This document shows positions 8,771 through 16,804 of a DNA stretch of 64,000 bases, piece by piece. The stretch comes from Longimicrobiaceae bacterium. GTDB lineage: Bacteria > Gemmatimonadota > Gemmatimonadetes > Longimicrobiales > Longimicrobiaceae. Under the pieces are notes generated by a model. That model made no database searches. It saw only the letters and a list, made by a program, of their open reading frames with translations, and was not told the DNA's origin. Position 1 is the first letter of the stretch; each line of letters opens with the position of its first letter. Both the position numbers and the translations under genes were made by a program. The stretch lies in contig DASVBS010000081.1 in the NCBI GenBank assembly GCA_036375715.1, positions 124,001-188,000 on the forward strand, in the 5' to 3' direction.

Positions 8771-10170
8771 GGTCCCCTCACCTGATGGATGCGCCTGCCG
8801 CCCCCGCCCACCACCAGGATCAACACCGCGATCGCGATCACCGACCCGGCGGGGCGAGCAGGATCATCGTGCCCTTGGCGTTCGTGGCCCACGTCTTCGG
8901 GGCCCGCCTGCTCGCGACCTGTCCGCAGCGGGTCCGGCACCTCCACCAGAGGGGCGGGATCCTCCACGCGCGGCAGGTCGAAGACGGGGAAGGCGCGCTC
9001 CGCCCAGGAGAGTGCCAGCGCCGCTGGAGTGCCGGCGAAGATTTCCAGCACGGGCCGATTGGCCGCCAGCACCGCGAACGGATCGCCGACCAGGTGCGGC
9101 CGGTCGCCGACGCCGTCGCCATCTAGGTCGTAGATGGAGCGGTCGCCCCAGTAATTCCCACGCCCGTCTTCGGCCCAGACGTTCCGCGCATCGCCGTTGG
9201 GCTTTCGCACCGCGGTCCGGTTCCGCGCGATGACGTTGCCAACGAAGGTGTTGTTCTCGGCGCTGGCGATCAGGTCGATCCCGATTCCGTTGTCGGCAAT
9301 CACGTTGTCCGCAAAGCGGTTGTTCTCCGCCATGTCCAGGAATACGCCGACGAGATTCTGCTCGATGCGGTTGCGCTCAGCGACCACCCCGTAGGACGTC
9401 TGCAGGAGGATGCCGTAGGCGCGGTAGCCGACGTGGCGAGCGAAGGTGTTCTCCCGGAAGAGGATGCGATTGGAGAACATGATCGCGGCGCCGGCGGCGT
9501 TGTGGCTGAACCGGTTCCGCTCGAAGCGGTTGTCGTCGGAGTACATGTAGTGCAGCCCGTAGCGCACTTCGGCCACGTCGTTTTCCCGGATGAGGCTGCC
9601 GCTCGAGAAGGAGAAGTAGATGCCGTCGCGAGTCCGGCGGATGACGTTACCCTCGATCACCGTAGCCCGCGAGTTGAAGAGGTGGATTCCGTTCCCCCGC
9701 CGGGCCTCGGGCAGGGTGGCGAGCCCTTCGATGCGGTTGTCACGCACCCGGACGCGGCTGGACTCGAGCAGGTAGACGCCGTGTAGGGCGTCGTGGATCC
9801 GGTTCCCGATCACCTCACAGCCGCTGCAGCGAATCAGCTTGACCGCCGCGTCGTCCCCCTCCAGCGACCGGCCGGAATTGCGCAGCTCCAGCCCGCGGAC
9901 CTGTACCGAATCCGCCTCCACCTGCACGACGCTGCCCTGCGCCCCTCCGTCGAGCACCGCCCCCGATTCACCGAGCAGCACGACCGGCAGGTCGATGAGC
10001 ACGGGACCGGAGTGCACCCCGCTCAACAGGCGAATGGTGTCTCCGGGTGCTGCCGAAGCAATTGCCTCACGCACACTGCTGAACTCCGCTCCAGGCCCCA
10101 CGTGGAGCGTGCGGGGTGCCGGGCCGAGCGCGCCCGGAAGGACCGAAGTGAGCAGCAGCAGCGCCAGCAT
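8767..10170 (-). CDS. nosD: NosD periplasmic copper-site assembly protein with C-terminal membrane anchor
   Basis: 467 residues. A signal peptide (MLALLLLTSVLPGALG) precedes a right-handed beta-helix of CASH/NosD repeats (NGIHLFNSRATVIEGNVI, YGLHYMYSDDNRFERN, GIGIDLIASAENNTFVGNVI), and the region GRGNYWGDRSIYDLDGDGVGD is characteristic of NosD. A C-terminal hydrophobic stretch (SVIAIAVLILVVGGGG, near 447-462) then basic residues suggests anchoring. NosD docks NosL/NosZ to the NosFY transporter during copper loading. The gene starts 6 nt after the lipoprotein gene's stop and overlaps nosF by 4 nt. Confidence 0.94.
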   Translation of the reverse strand: MLALLLLTSVLPGALGPAPRTLHVGPGAEFSSVREAIASAAPGDTIRLLSGVHSGPVLIDLPVVLLGESGAVLDGGAQGSVVQVEADSVQVRGLELRNSGRSLEGDDAAVKLIRCSGCEVIGNRIHDALHGVYLLESSRVRVRDNRIEGLATLPEARRGNGIHLFNSRATVIEGNVIRRTRDGIYFSFSSGSLIRENDVAEVRYGLHYMYSDDNRFERNRFSHNAAGAAIMFSNRILFRENTFARHVGYRAYGILLQTSYGVVAERNRIEQNLVGVFLDMAENNRFADNVIADNGIGIDLIASAENNTFVGNVIARNRTAVRKPNGDARNVWAEDGRGNYWGDRSIYDLDGDGVGDRPHLVGDPFAVLAANRPVLEIFAGTPAALALSWAERAFPVFDLPRVEDPAPLVEVPDPLRTGREQAGPEDVGHERQGHDDPARPAGSVIAIAVLILVVGGGGRRIHQVRGP

Positions 10171-10176
10171 GGCTCC

Positions 10177-10644
10177 TCAGCTTGCCACGATCTGGCCCGC
10201 CTGCACCGCGGCGGTCCCCGCCTTCACGAAGAACTGCACCGCCTCGTCCAGCGCCAGCGTGATATCGCCAGCGCACTCGCCCTGGGTGAGGCGGGGCTTC
10301 ACCTCCTCGATCTTCGCGGTTCCCAGGCCGAACCAGTAGCGCGCGTCCTCGATCTCGGCGGTGGCGCGGCCGCGAGGATCCTTCACGTTGTCCAGAGCAC
10401 CCTGAACGAGATCCCGGGTCCCCAGTGCCTCCCGGAGCGCCCTTCCGCACCCCTCCAACGCCTCCTCGCTCCAGGAGGCAGTGATCTGCGCGAACTCCAG
10501 GTCCCCTGCCGACGGACCGGTGTCCCCGGCGACCGCTGTAGCCGCCCCGCGCGCCGAATCCCCCGACGCGGGGGTGTCGCCGCCGCACGCCAAAAGCAGG
10601 ATGCAGAGCGGCAGTAGAAACGAACCCGGATACAGGCGTTTCAT
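10177..10644 (-). CDS. Unrecognised lipoprotein of the nos operon
   Basis: 155 residues. The N-terminus MKRLYPGSFLLPLCILLLACGG is a clear lipoprotein signal with lipobox LLAC. The mature part is helical-looking, with only two further cysteines (EGCGRALREAL, TQGECAGD), which could form a disulfide or hold a metal; there is no haem c, FeS or cupredoxin motif. The ATG overlaps the stop of the preceding membrane-protein gene by 4 nt (ATGA) and nosD follows after 6 nt, so it is firmly in the operon. I do not recognise the family; a role in NosZ maturation or electron supply is only inferred from position. Confidence 0.8.
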   Translation of the reverse strand: MKRLYPGSFLLPLCILLLACGGDTPASGDSARGAATAVAGDTGPSAGDLEFAQITASWSEEALEGCGRALREALGTRDLVQGALDNVKDPRGRATAEIEDARYWFGLGTAKIEEVKPRLTQGECAGDITLALDEAVQFFVKAGTAAVQAGQIVAS

Positions 10645-11339
10645 GGCAGCCTTCCTTGCGCGGTTGAGCCCGACGATCTGTCCTTCCGCAGATCGAGCCA
10701 GAGCGCGGCGCAGATGAGGGCGCCGGCGAGCACCGGGAGGAAGGTCCCCCAGGAGAAGTAGGCGTAGGTGGCGAACTGTGCGATCGTATGCGAGCCGATC
10801 ATCGCGGGGGTGAACGGCTCGATCTCGATTGGCGCCGTCGGGTCCAGCTCGTGGCCGAACTGGTAGAGGCGTGAATGCATGCTCCAGAAGCCGTAGACCG
10901 CGGTTGCCACCATCAGCCCGAGCGGCAACAGCGTGGCCCAGAATCGACGGACCAGTGCTGCCCCCAGCGCCGCGATGGCGATTGCCGCGAACAGCCCCGG
11001 AATCACCTTCAGCTCGTGGAAGTAGTCGTCCGAGATCTCCGCCATACCGATGTAGTGGTTCAGCAGGTTGATCTCGGTGATGTCGCCGCGGATGTGGTCA
11101 GGGTAGATCACCATCCGCAGCCCCTCCGGGTACTGCACGCTCACCAGCGTCATCCCCCAGAGCGGCAGGAAGGCCGCTGCGGCTACCAGCACCGCCGCGC
11201 CGACCAGCAGGGCGGTGCGCACGCCCGCCGCGTCGAATCTTCGCCACCGCCGTGTTGCGGGCGGCTCCTCCGTCGCTGGCTGGATGGGATTCAGCGGCGC
11301 GCGCGGCCTCTGACTCCGACGTCTGATTGCAGTTCTCAT
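10641..11339 (-). CDS. NosB-like integral membrane protein of the clade II nos cluster
   Basis: 232 residues with four predicted membrane helices (TALLVGAAVLVAAAAFLPLWGM; VIPGLFAAIAIAALGAALV; FWATLLPLGLMVATAVYGFWSM; TFLPVLAGALICAALWL) and several His residues in loops (DHIRGDITEINLLNHYIGM, YFHELK, SMHSRLYQFGHEL). Clade II nos clusters usually carry a membrane protein called NosB right after nosZ, and this gene is in that place; assignment rests on position and topology, not on a remembered sequence match. SD GGGGGA precedes the ATG. It might pass electrons or help assembly. Confidence 0.7.
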   Translation of the reverse strand: MRTAIRRRSQRPRAPLNPIQPATEEPPATRRWRRFDAAGVRTALLVGAAVLVAAAAFLPLWGMTLVSVQYPEGLRMVIYPDHIRGDITEINLLNHYIGMAEISDDYFHELKVIPGLFAAIAIAALGAALVRRFWATLLPLGLMVATAVYGFWSMHSRLYQFGHELDPTAPIEIEPFTPAMIGSHTIAQFATYAYFSWGTFLPVLAGALICAALWLDLRKDRSSGSTAQGRLP

Positions 11340-11357
11340 GATGTCGTCCCCCGACTG

Positions 11358-11390
11358 ACCGCCCGGGCGGAGGCATCTCGCCCGGGCGGT
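11358..11390. terminator. Stem-loop between nosZ and the NosB-like gene
   Basis: ACCGCCCGGGCG (11358-11369) pairs perfectly with CGCCCGGGCGGT (11379-11390) across a 9-nt loop, 7 nt after the nosZ stop on the minus strand. There is no T tract, and the operon continues, so it is more likely an attenuator or an mRNA end-protecting hairpin than a full terminator. Confidence 0.65.
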
Positions 11391-11397
11391 TGGCTGG

Positions 11398-13368
11398 TCA
11401 GTGGCCGGCGTGGCTACCCATTGCCAGTGCCGGGTCGCGCCGCTCCCAGATCATCTCACCCTGGCCGTTGCGGTACATCGCCAGCGGTTGGCCCCGGGGC
11501 ACCACCTCGATGTATCCCTGCATCTCCTGGTGGAGCGCAGAGCAGAAGTTCGTGCAGTAGTAGGGATAGACCCCCGGCTTGTCGGCGATGAACCTCACCG
11601 TCTTCGTCTCCCCAGGATCGACGATCACGTTGCGATTGTGGCCCACCACCGCGAAGCCGTGGATCTCGTCGCGCTGCTGCTCCGCGTTGGTGATGTGCAG
11701 CACGACCGTATCCCCTTCCTGCACCTGGATCCGATAGGGCTCGTAGTAGGTGCGAATCGCGTAGATCTTCCCTTCCACCCGAGTCCCGGTCCGCGTGACG
11801 CTCGCGTCCGCAGGCTGCCAGATCGCGTGCGGATGCTCGTTCTCCTCCATCGGGTAGAACTCGATGGGGTTGAGCACATCGCGATGGATGAGCTGGGCGA
11901 AGTGCGGTTCGGGCTCGGTGAACGCCTCGTACAGCATCGTCATCTTGCCGCCCTCGAGCCCGATCAGCTGCGAGCTCTCCGGGATCGACGGTCCCACGTT
12001 GAGGTGCCGACCCTTGGACAGCTTGTTCATGGCGACCAGGTAGTCCCCACGCGGGTTGCGGGTGTCCCCATGGCTCGTCACCAGGTGCCCGATGTTGAAG
12101 TGCACGGGGATCTTCTGCACCACCAGCGACTGCGGGTCGACCCCCTCCTCGTAGGGCGGGAGCTTCCACTTCGCCACCGCGCTCTCCACGAAGAGCGAGG
12201 TATAGGCGTAGCCCTTCCCGTCGAACTGGGTGTGCAGCGGGCCGAGGCCGACGGGCACCTCCAGCTCCACCACCTCGTCGTACTCGAGCACGTGGATGCC
12301 GTCCTCGGTGTCGTGGGCGAAGTCCTGCTCCTCAATGGCCCGCAGGATCTTCTCGAAGGAGTAGACCGTGGCGGTGGGTGACAGCTTACCCGAGCAGATG
12401 ATGTATTTCCCGTCCGGGGTCACATCCACGCCGTGCGGGCTCTTGGCGCAGGGGAGCAGAAACATCACCCCCTCCTCCTGGGCGGGATCGATCATGCGCA
12501 CGCCGTTGACCTCGATCCCCCGACCCGCCTCGGCTGCCGCGGCCGCGGCCTTCCAGTTCACCACCGCCACGTAGTCGCGGTCCCGCTGCGCGCTGGTGAC
12601 CTCGAGCTTTCCGGTGGCCCGCTCAGCGTTGTACGAAGTCCAGAAGGCCCAGTCCTCCGAGGGCCCCTTCCCGGTCGCGCCCAGGTCCCAGTTGAAGGGA
12701 GGGGTAAGGATCTGCCAGCCGAGCGACATCTCGCCCGTCTCCGGATCGACACGAATTCCGGTCACCGCCCCCTTGTACTTCTCGGCGTACTCTTCCAGCG
12801 GCACGTAGCGGTTCGGAACAGGCACCGAGAAGCGGGTGGCCACCAGCACGTATTCGGTGTTCTCGGTGACCATGGAGGAGCCGTGGTTCCCCATGGTGTT
12901 GGGGATCGGTCCCAGGATCTGCTTCGTCTTCAGGTCGCGCAGATCGATCCGGGCGACGCGGTTGTTGGCGTTGTCGTTGACGAACAGCCAGCGCCCGTCG
13001 TAGTCGCCGTTGGTCTTCGAGGCCGCGGGGTGGTGGACATCTCCCCAGGTGAACTCGCCGAGCATCGCTCTGGTCTTCTCGTCGTAGCCGTAGCCCGTGC
13101 CCGGATAGGGCGAGAAGACCGGAATGGTGGCGATGTGGCGCATCGAGGGGACGCCCGCCACGTAGACCTGTCCCGAATGGCCACCGGAATAGAAGAGGTA
13201 GTACTCGTCCAGATCGCCCGGCTTGACGTAGGTGGCGAGGGCGGCCGCCTGCACGTCCGCGGTCGAGAGTGCCTCCGAGCCGGGCACCGCGGGGGTGCGT
13301 TCACCGCAGGCCGAGAGGCCGATGACGGCCGCGACGCCAAGGAGCCAGCGGTTCGCGGGTGTGTCCAT
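11398..13368 (-). CDS. nosZ: Nitrous oxide reductase, clade II (Sec-type), lipoprotein form
   Basis: 656 residues. NosZ reduces N2O to N2 in the periplasm using the CuZ cluster and the CuA electron-entry site. The N-terminal propeller contains the CuZ His signature regions VHHPA (111-115), GNHGSSM, SPHGVDV, PLHTQFD, TSHGD, LIHRD and EHPHAIW. The C-terminal cupredoxin domain has the CuA motif YYCTNFCSALHQEM with Cys605, Cys609, His613 and Met616. The signal peptide lacks a twin arginine and ends in LSAC, so it is Sec-exported and probably lipid-anchored, as in clade II enzymes. The ATG at 13368 is preceded by SD GGAGAA. It lies between hairpins at 11358-11390 and 13390-13412. No nosR or cytochrome c gene is adjacent; the upstream cupredoxin is the plausible electron donor. 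Confidence 0.98.
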   Translation of the reverse strand: MDTPANRWLLGVAAVIGLSACGERTPAVPGSEALSTADVQAAALATYVKPGDLDEYYLFYSGGHSGQVYVAGVPSMRHIATIPVFSPYPGTGYGYDEKTRAMLGEFTWGDVHHPAASKTNGDYDGRWLFVNDNANNRVARIDLRDLKTKQILGPIPNTMGNHGSSMVTENTEYVLVATRFSVPVPNRYVPLEEYAEKYKGAVTGIRVDPETGEMSLGWQILTPPFNWDLGATGKGPSEDWAFWTSYNAERATGKLEVTSAQRDRDYVAVVNWKAAAAAAEAGRGIEVNGVRMIDPAQEEGVMFLLPCAKSPHGVDVTPDGKYIICSGKLSPTATVYSFEKILRAIEEQDFAHDTEDGIHVLEYDEVVELEVPVGLGPLHTQFDGKGYAYTSLFVESAVAKWKLPPYEEGVDPQSLVVQKIPVHFNIGHLVTSHGDTRNPRGDYLVAMNKLSKGRHLNVGPSIPESSQLIGLEGGKMTMLYEAFTEPEPHFAQLIHRDVLNPIEFYPMEENEHPHAIWQPADASVTRTGTRVEGKIYAIRTYYEPYRIQVQEGDTVVLHITNAEQQRDEIHGFAVVGHNRNVIVDPGETKTVRFIADKPGVYPYYCTNFCSALHQEMQGYIEVVPRGQPLAMYRNGQGEMIWERRDPALAMGSHAGH

Positions 13369-13389
13369 GTCCGTTCTCCAGATGTTGAG

Positions 13390-13412
13390 TCGGCCAGGCG
13401 AAGCCCGGCCGA
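13390..13412. other. Stem-loop between the cupredoxin gene and nosZ
   Basis: TCGGCCAGG (13390-13398) pairs with CCCGGCCGA (13404-13412), one G-T pair, around a 5-nt loop, in the 62-nt gap upstream of the nosZ SD. Together with the hairpin after nosZ it brackets the nosZ message. Confidence 0.5.
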
Positions 13413-13430
13413 GGCTTGCTGCGCGACCGT

Positions 13431-13862
13431 CTACTCGACGGTCAGGGTGCCGACCATGCCGAGCACGGCGTGCGGATCGCACTGGAACTCGTACTCGCCC
13501 GCGGGGAAGTCCACCGTTATCTCGTGGGTCTGTCCGGGGAGCTGCAGAAACGGCGACGCCTCGGGGAGCGAAGCGGCGCCTGGATTCTTGTCCGCCGGGA
13601 AGGAGACGTTGTGGACGCCGCTGACGAGCACGAAGCGCAATACGTCGCCGCGCTTCACCGTAATGGCGGCCGGATCGAAGTAGTTGCCGGCCCCGTCCGT
13701 AACCATCTTCACTTCCACCATGTTGCCGGTGGCGGGCGCGGCGGCCGGAGCCTCGCTCGCTGCCGACGATTCACCGGAGGCCTTCGCCTCCTGTGAGCCG
13801 CACGCGGCGAGACCGAGGGTCAGGCTCACGAGTGCCAGCGAGAACAGATGGGGAATTCGCAT
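13431..13862 (-). CDS. Cupredoxin (plastocyanin/azurin-like) lipoprotein, candidate NosZ electron donor
   Basis: 143 residues from ATG 13862 (SD GAGGAAAG). Lipobox LAAC puts Cys21 as the acylated residue, followed by a Ser/Ala-rich tether (about 22-47). The rest is a type-1 copper domain: FDPAAITVKRGDVLRFV, first ligand His84 in GVHNVSFP, and the C-terminal cluster Cys128, His131, Met136 in FQCDPHAVLGM, then VGTLTVE. It is the second gene of the nos operon and directly precedes nosZ, which makes it a likely periplasmic electron carrier to CuA, replacing the cytochromes or NosR found in other nos loci. The frame extends upstream to 14153, but that part is antisense to nothing protein-like. Confidence 0.9.
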   Translation of the reverse strand: MRIPHLFSLALVSLTLGLAACGSQEAKASGESSAASEAPAAAPATGNMVEVKMVTDGAGNYFDPAAITVKRGDVLRFVLVSGVHNVSFPADKNPGAASLPEASPFLQLPGQTHEITVDFPAGEYEFQCDPHAVLGMVGTLTVE

Positions 13863-13875
13863 CGTCGTTCTTTCC

Positions 13876-14331
13876 TCACGAGGTGGATTGAGCGTAGCAA
13901 GCGCGTCCGGACAGCCCGTCCGACATAGCCGGCGCATCGCTGAGCAGGTCGCCGAGGGTGGTCGTCTCCAGGGGCGCCATCGACTCGCGCCACATGGCAG
14001 TCCAGCGCGCGTGGGCGTCGCAGGGGCGGCGCGCGTCGCATCGCCGTCCGCCCAGCAAGCAGAGGGGTCGCTCGGGCGCGGGCTCGAAGAGCTCCATGAT
14101 CCGCGCGATCGGGAGGGAGGAGGGATCGACCTCCAGCATGAAACCTCCCCCACGTCCGCGCACCGCCGAGAGGAGACCGCGGTGCGCCAGGGCGTTCAGG
14201 GTCTTCGCCAGGTAGTTCCTCGGCGCCCCGATGGCGGTGGCGATCTCGTCTGCGGACACCGCTCCGCTGGCGGGCCGGCCGGCGAGGTACAGCAGCGCAC
14301 GGATGGCGTGTTCGGACGTCTGCGAAAGCAT
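13876..14331 (-). CDS. Rrf2 family Fe-S transcriptional regulator, first gene of the nos operon
   Basis: 151 residues starting MLSQTSEHAIRALLYLAG, the normal Rrf2 start, with GGGGG SD just upstream; an earlier start at 14361 adds ten unlikely residues. The winged helix contains ADEIATAIGAPRNYLAKTLNALAHRGLL and the wing RGRGGGFML. Cys91, Cys98 and Cys104 lie where IscR/NsrR bind an Fe-S cluster. In this family such clusters sense NO, iron or redox state. It is 13 nt upstream of the cupredoxin start, so it probably controls its own operon in response to NO or redox. NsrR versus IscR type cannot be told. Confidence 0.92.
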   Translation of the reverse strand: MLSQTSEHAIRALLYLAGRPASGAVSADEIATAIGAPRNYLAKTLNALAHRGLLSAVRGRGGGFMLEVDPSSLPIARIMELFEPAPERPLCLLGGRRCDARRPCDAHARWTAMWRESMAPLETTTLGDLLSDAPAMSDGLSGRACYAQSTS

Positions 14332-14359
14332 CCCCCGCTCCCGACTGCGATTTAAGACC

Positions 14360-14377
14360 ATATCTGCATGCGGTTAT
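14360..14377. promoter_or_regulatory. Candidate Rrf2 operator (imperfect palindrome)
   Basis: An 18-bp imperfect palindrome, ATAnCnGCATGCnGnTAT in consensus, lies about 29 nt upstream of the Rrf2 ATG in a locally AT-rich patch. Position and symmetry suit autoregulation of the nos operon; the sequence does not clearly match the known NsrR or IscR consensus. Confidence 0.4.
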
Positions 14378-14516
14378 CAGCTTACTTTCCGCCGAGATGG
14401 CCCGGAGTCGGGGAACGCCATTCTCTTTTCAGAGGAACAAGGAGGGCAGCGCTGTGGGGGATTCTCCGGCGGAGGACGCGGGAGATCCTGCTCCATGAGC
14501 GCCAAACGAAATCCCC

Positions 14517-14541
14517 CCGCGCGCTGTGCGCGGGGGGAGGT
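14517..14541 (-). terminator. Rho-independent-like terminator of the outer-membrane barrel gene
   Basis: CCCCCCGCGC and GCGCGGGGGG form a 10-bp GC stem with a 5-nt loop about 30 nt after the stop at 14571. On the minus strand it is followed by ATTTCGTTT, a weak T-rich tail. It separates the barrel gene from the nos operon. Confidence 0.65.
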
Positions 14542-14570
14542 GAGAGGCCGGGACTACCTGGAGAAGCGGC

Positions 14571-15926
14571 TCAGAAGGCGAGGGCCGCCTGGACCACGAA
14601 GCCACTGAACTTGGCTCCGTGCTGGATCTCGCTCGGAGCGAAGCCGTCGTAGCTCTGGGTTACGTACTCGACCTTGGTGAGCATCGTCGGGCTGATGAAC
14701 CAGCCGGCGGCGAGTGCGGCGCGATCGACCGTAATGTCGCGAACCGTCGAACTGAGGTCACCCTTGACCACATTGTATCGCCCGCCGACGTACAGCTTGT
14801 CGCCCAGGAAGCGATAGACCACATCACCCGCATACTGCCGCACGTCACGGGTATCGTCTTCCGTGGCTGCCTTGCCCTTTGCGTGCTCCAGCACTCCGAA
14901 GAGCTCCAGACCGCCGACTTTCACGAACGGGTTGACCTGGAAAGCCGACGTTTCGTTGCGGAAGTTCGGGTTGATGCGCCCGTTGGTGAAGCTGGCGGCA
15001 GCATCGTTGTCCACGACGCCCCAGTATGCCGAGCCCGCCCGATCGCCCGCATAGAGCGTCCCTGCCGGCGACGACGCGTTCGCGTACATCGATCCTGACA
15101 GTCGGACCCGGACGAGGTCGTTGATCTGACGATCGTAGCCCACCTTGGCCAGGTAGGCGGGGGTGGCGCCGACCGGGCCGTCCTTGATGTCACCCTTGTT
15201 CTGCCCGGTGGTAATCCCTCCCATCACGAAAGCATCACCGACCCGCACCATCACATCGGCACCGGGCTCCGTGGTGAAGGCATCCAGGATGTAATTCTCG
15301 GCGAAGGGATTGTTGATCGTGTGCCCGTTGTCCGAACGGCGGTAGATGGCATCACCGTAGTTCGGCTCGTACATCCCCGCCCGGATCGTCGTGTACCTCA
15401 TGATCCCGTTGAGGAGCGGGTGATCGATCGGCGAGGCGTCGATGGTCGCGTAACCGCCCTTCACCCAGAACTCGTTGTGATGCCGGCTCGACATGTAGCT
15501 CTCCAGGACCATGTTGATCCCAGGAGCGATCTGCACGCCGAGGTTCAGGTTGGCGGTGGGGAGGTTCACGCCAGGCCGGATGTCGGCGAGACGGTTCACA
15601 TCGACGTCGTCCACTATGCGCGGCTCGGCGGAGTTGCTATGGTCGAGCGCCTGGAACGCCAGGGTGAAGGCGCCTCCCAGCGTGACCTTGATGCCGTCGA
15701 AGGGGCCGGTGAACTTCGGCGGCTCGAAACGATTGAGACCTTGCAGACCCACCGGGCGCAGCACGAAGGTGCTCGCCGCTGCTTCCTTCTCGTCGTCCGC
15801 CGAGTCCGCCGCAGGCGCCTCGGTCGATCCTCCGCCGCCGGCGCTGACGGCGATCTGCTCCTGAGCCGTCGCGGCACCCGCCACGAGCAGCGCGAGCAGG
15901 ACCTGTCCAACAGCTATTTTCTTCAT
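14571..15926 (-). CDS. Outer-membrane beta-barrel (porin-like) protein
   Basis: 451 residues with a signal peptide (MKKIAVGQVLLALLVAGAATAQ), a short Gly/Ala/Glu-rich linker, then repeated amphipathic strands typical of a porin: VTLGGAFTLAFQALDHS, TANLNLGVQIAPGINMVLESY, FVKVGGLELFGVLEHAKG, KLYVGGRYNVVKGDL and a final AKFSGFVVQAALAF ending in phenylalanine, the usual outer-membrane barrel signature. SD AAAGGAA precedes the ATG. It resembles phosphate-selective-type porins in style, but no ligand can be assigned. It is upstream of the nos operon yet separated from it by a terminator, so a functional link is uncertain. Confidence 0.75.
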   Translation of the reverse strand: MKKIAVGQVLLALLVAGAATAQEQIAVSAGGGGSTEAPAADSADDEKEAAASTFVLRPVGLQGLNRFEPPKFTGPFDGIKVTLGGAFTLAFQALDHSNSAEPRIVDDVDVNRLADIRPGVNLPTANLNLGVQIAPGINMVLESYMSSRHHNEFWVKGGYATIDASPIDHPLLNGIMRYTTIRAGMYEPNYGDAIYRRSDNGHTINNPFAENYILDAFTTEPGADVMVRVGDAFVMGGITTGQNKGDIKDGPVGATPAYLAKVGYDRQINDLVRVRLSGSMYANASSPAGTLYAGDRAGSAYWGVVDNDAAASFTNGRINPNFRNETSAFQVNPFVKVGGLELFGVLEHAKGKAATEDDTRDVRQYAGDVVYRFLGDKLYVGGRYNVVKGDLSSTVRDITVDRAALAAGWFISPTMLTKVEYVTQSYDGFAPSEIQHGAKFSGFVVQAALAF

Positions 15927-16001
15927 TTCCTTTTCTCCACTCGGGGGGTGGGGTGGCGCCGGCCGCCTCTCAGCCGGATGCGACCCGGTTGATCACGACA
16001 C

Positions 16002-16598
16002 CTACGGCTTCAGCACCACGTCGAAGTTCAGCTTCACGGGGTCATGAACCTTCATCGTGCCCAGCATCAGCGAGGGCGGGCGGACGCCGTAGTCCGTCAT
16101 CTTGATCGTGTGCGTCCCCTTCACCCGGATCGCCCCGCCCCCCGCGGCGGCCGCCATCGCGTCCACCGTGATCGGCTGAGCAGTCCCCGCAATCTCGAGC
16201 GTTCCGTTCAGCTTCAGCTGCGTCTCGGCACCCGCCGGGATGGCCCGGTAATCGGAGAGGCGGAAGCTGATGGTCCCGTGCTCCGATACCTTGAGAGCCT
16301 TCCGCATATGGCCGTTCATCGTCCCATTGCCGCAGTCCAGAGCCGCGGCGTCGATCACCACCTCCGCCCTGGCGACGGCGCCCTCGAGGCGGGTCACGTC
16401 GAAGGCGGGAACCGTGCTCTCAACGGTGCCTTTGACTTCCGCCGCCTGGCAGGTGTAGCTGCGCACGGAGGAGGTGCCCTCCACCCAGACGCGGCTCTCG
16501 GGAGTGAAGCCGAAGTCGGGCTTGAGGGCAGCGGTGGAGATGGCAACGATTCCCAGCAGCCCCACGGCGAGTCCGACTTGTCTTAGATGTTTGTTCAT
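16002..16598 (-). CDS. YceI family periplasmic protein
   Basis: 198 residues from MNKHLRQVGLAVGLLGIVAIS, a signal peptide, with SD GGGAGAA. The YceI lipocalin-like beta-barrel is visible: ESRVWVEGTSSVRSYTC near the start, LEGAVARAEVVIDAAALDCGNGTMNGHMRKAL, GTISFRLSDYRAIP, LNGTLEIAGTAQPITVDA and the late YGVRPPSLMLGTMKVHDPVKLNFDVVL. YceI proteins bind polyisoprenoid-type lipids in the periplasm; their physiological role is poorly defined. It is on the same strand as the barrel gene 75 nt further on. Confidence 0.9.
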   Translation of the reverse strand: MNKHLRQVGLAVGLLGIVAISTAALKPDFGFTPESRVWVEGTSSVRSYTCQAAEVKGTVESTVPAFDVTRLEGAVARAEVVIDAAALDCGNGTMNGHMRKALKVSEHGTISFRLSDYRAIPAGAETQLKLNGTLEIAGTAQPITVDAMAAAAGGGAIRVKGTHTIKMTDYGVRPPSLMLGTMKVHDPVKLNFDVVLKP

Positions 16599-16804
16599 GG
16601 TCCGGTTCTCCCTCTTCCGGGAGGCGGCCTCGCGCCCTTGCTGGCGCTTACGGTCCGGCCTCCGTGCTTCCTTCGAGGGCCAAGCTACCGGCCGAGGTGC
16701 GGCGAATCTGTCGGGCGGTCCGGGAGATTGCTGTGCGGTTCCTGCTGCGTGTGATTGCCCGGAATCCGCTGACGTAGTTCTCGCCGCGCGGTGTGAACCT
16801 CCCC

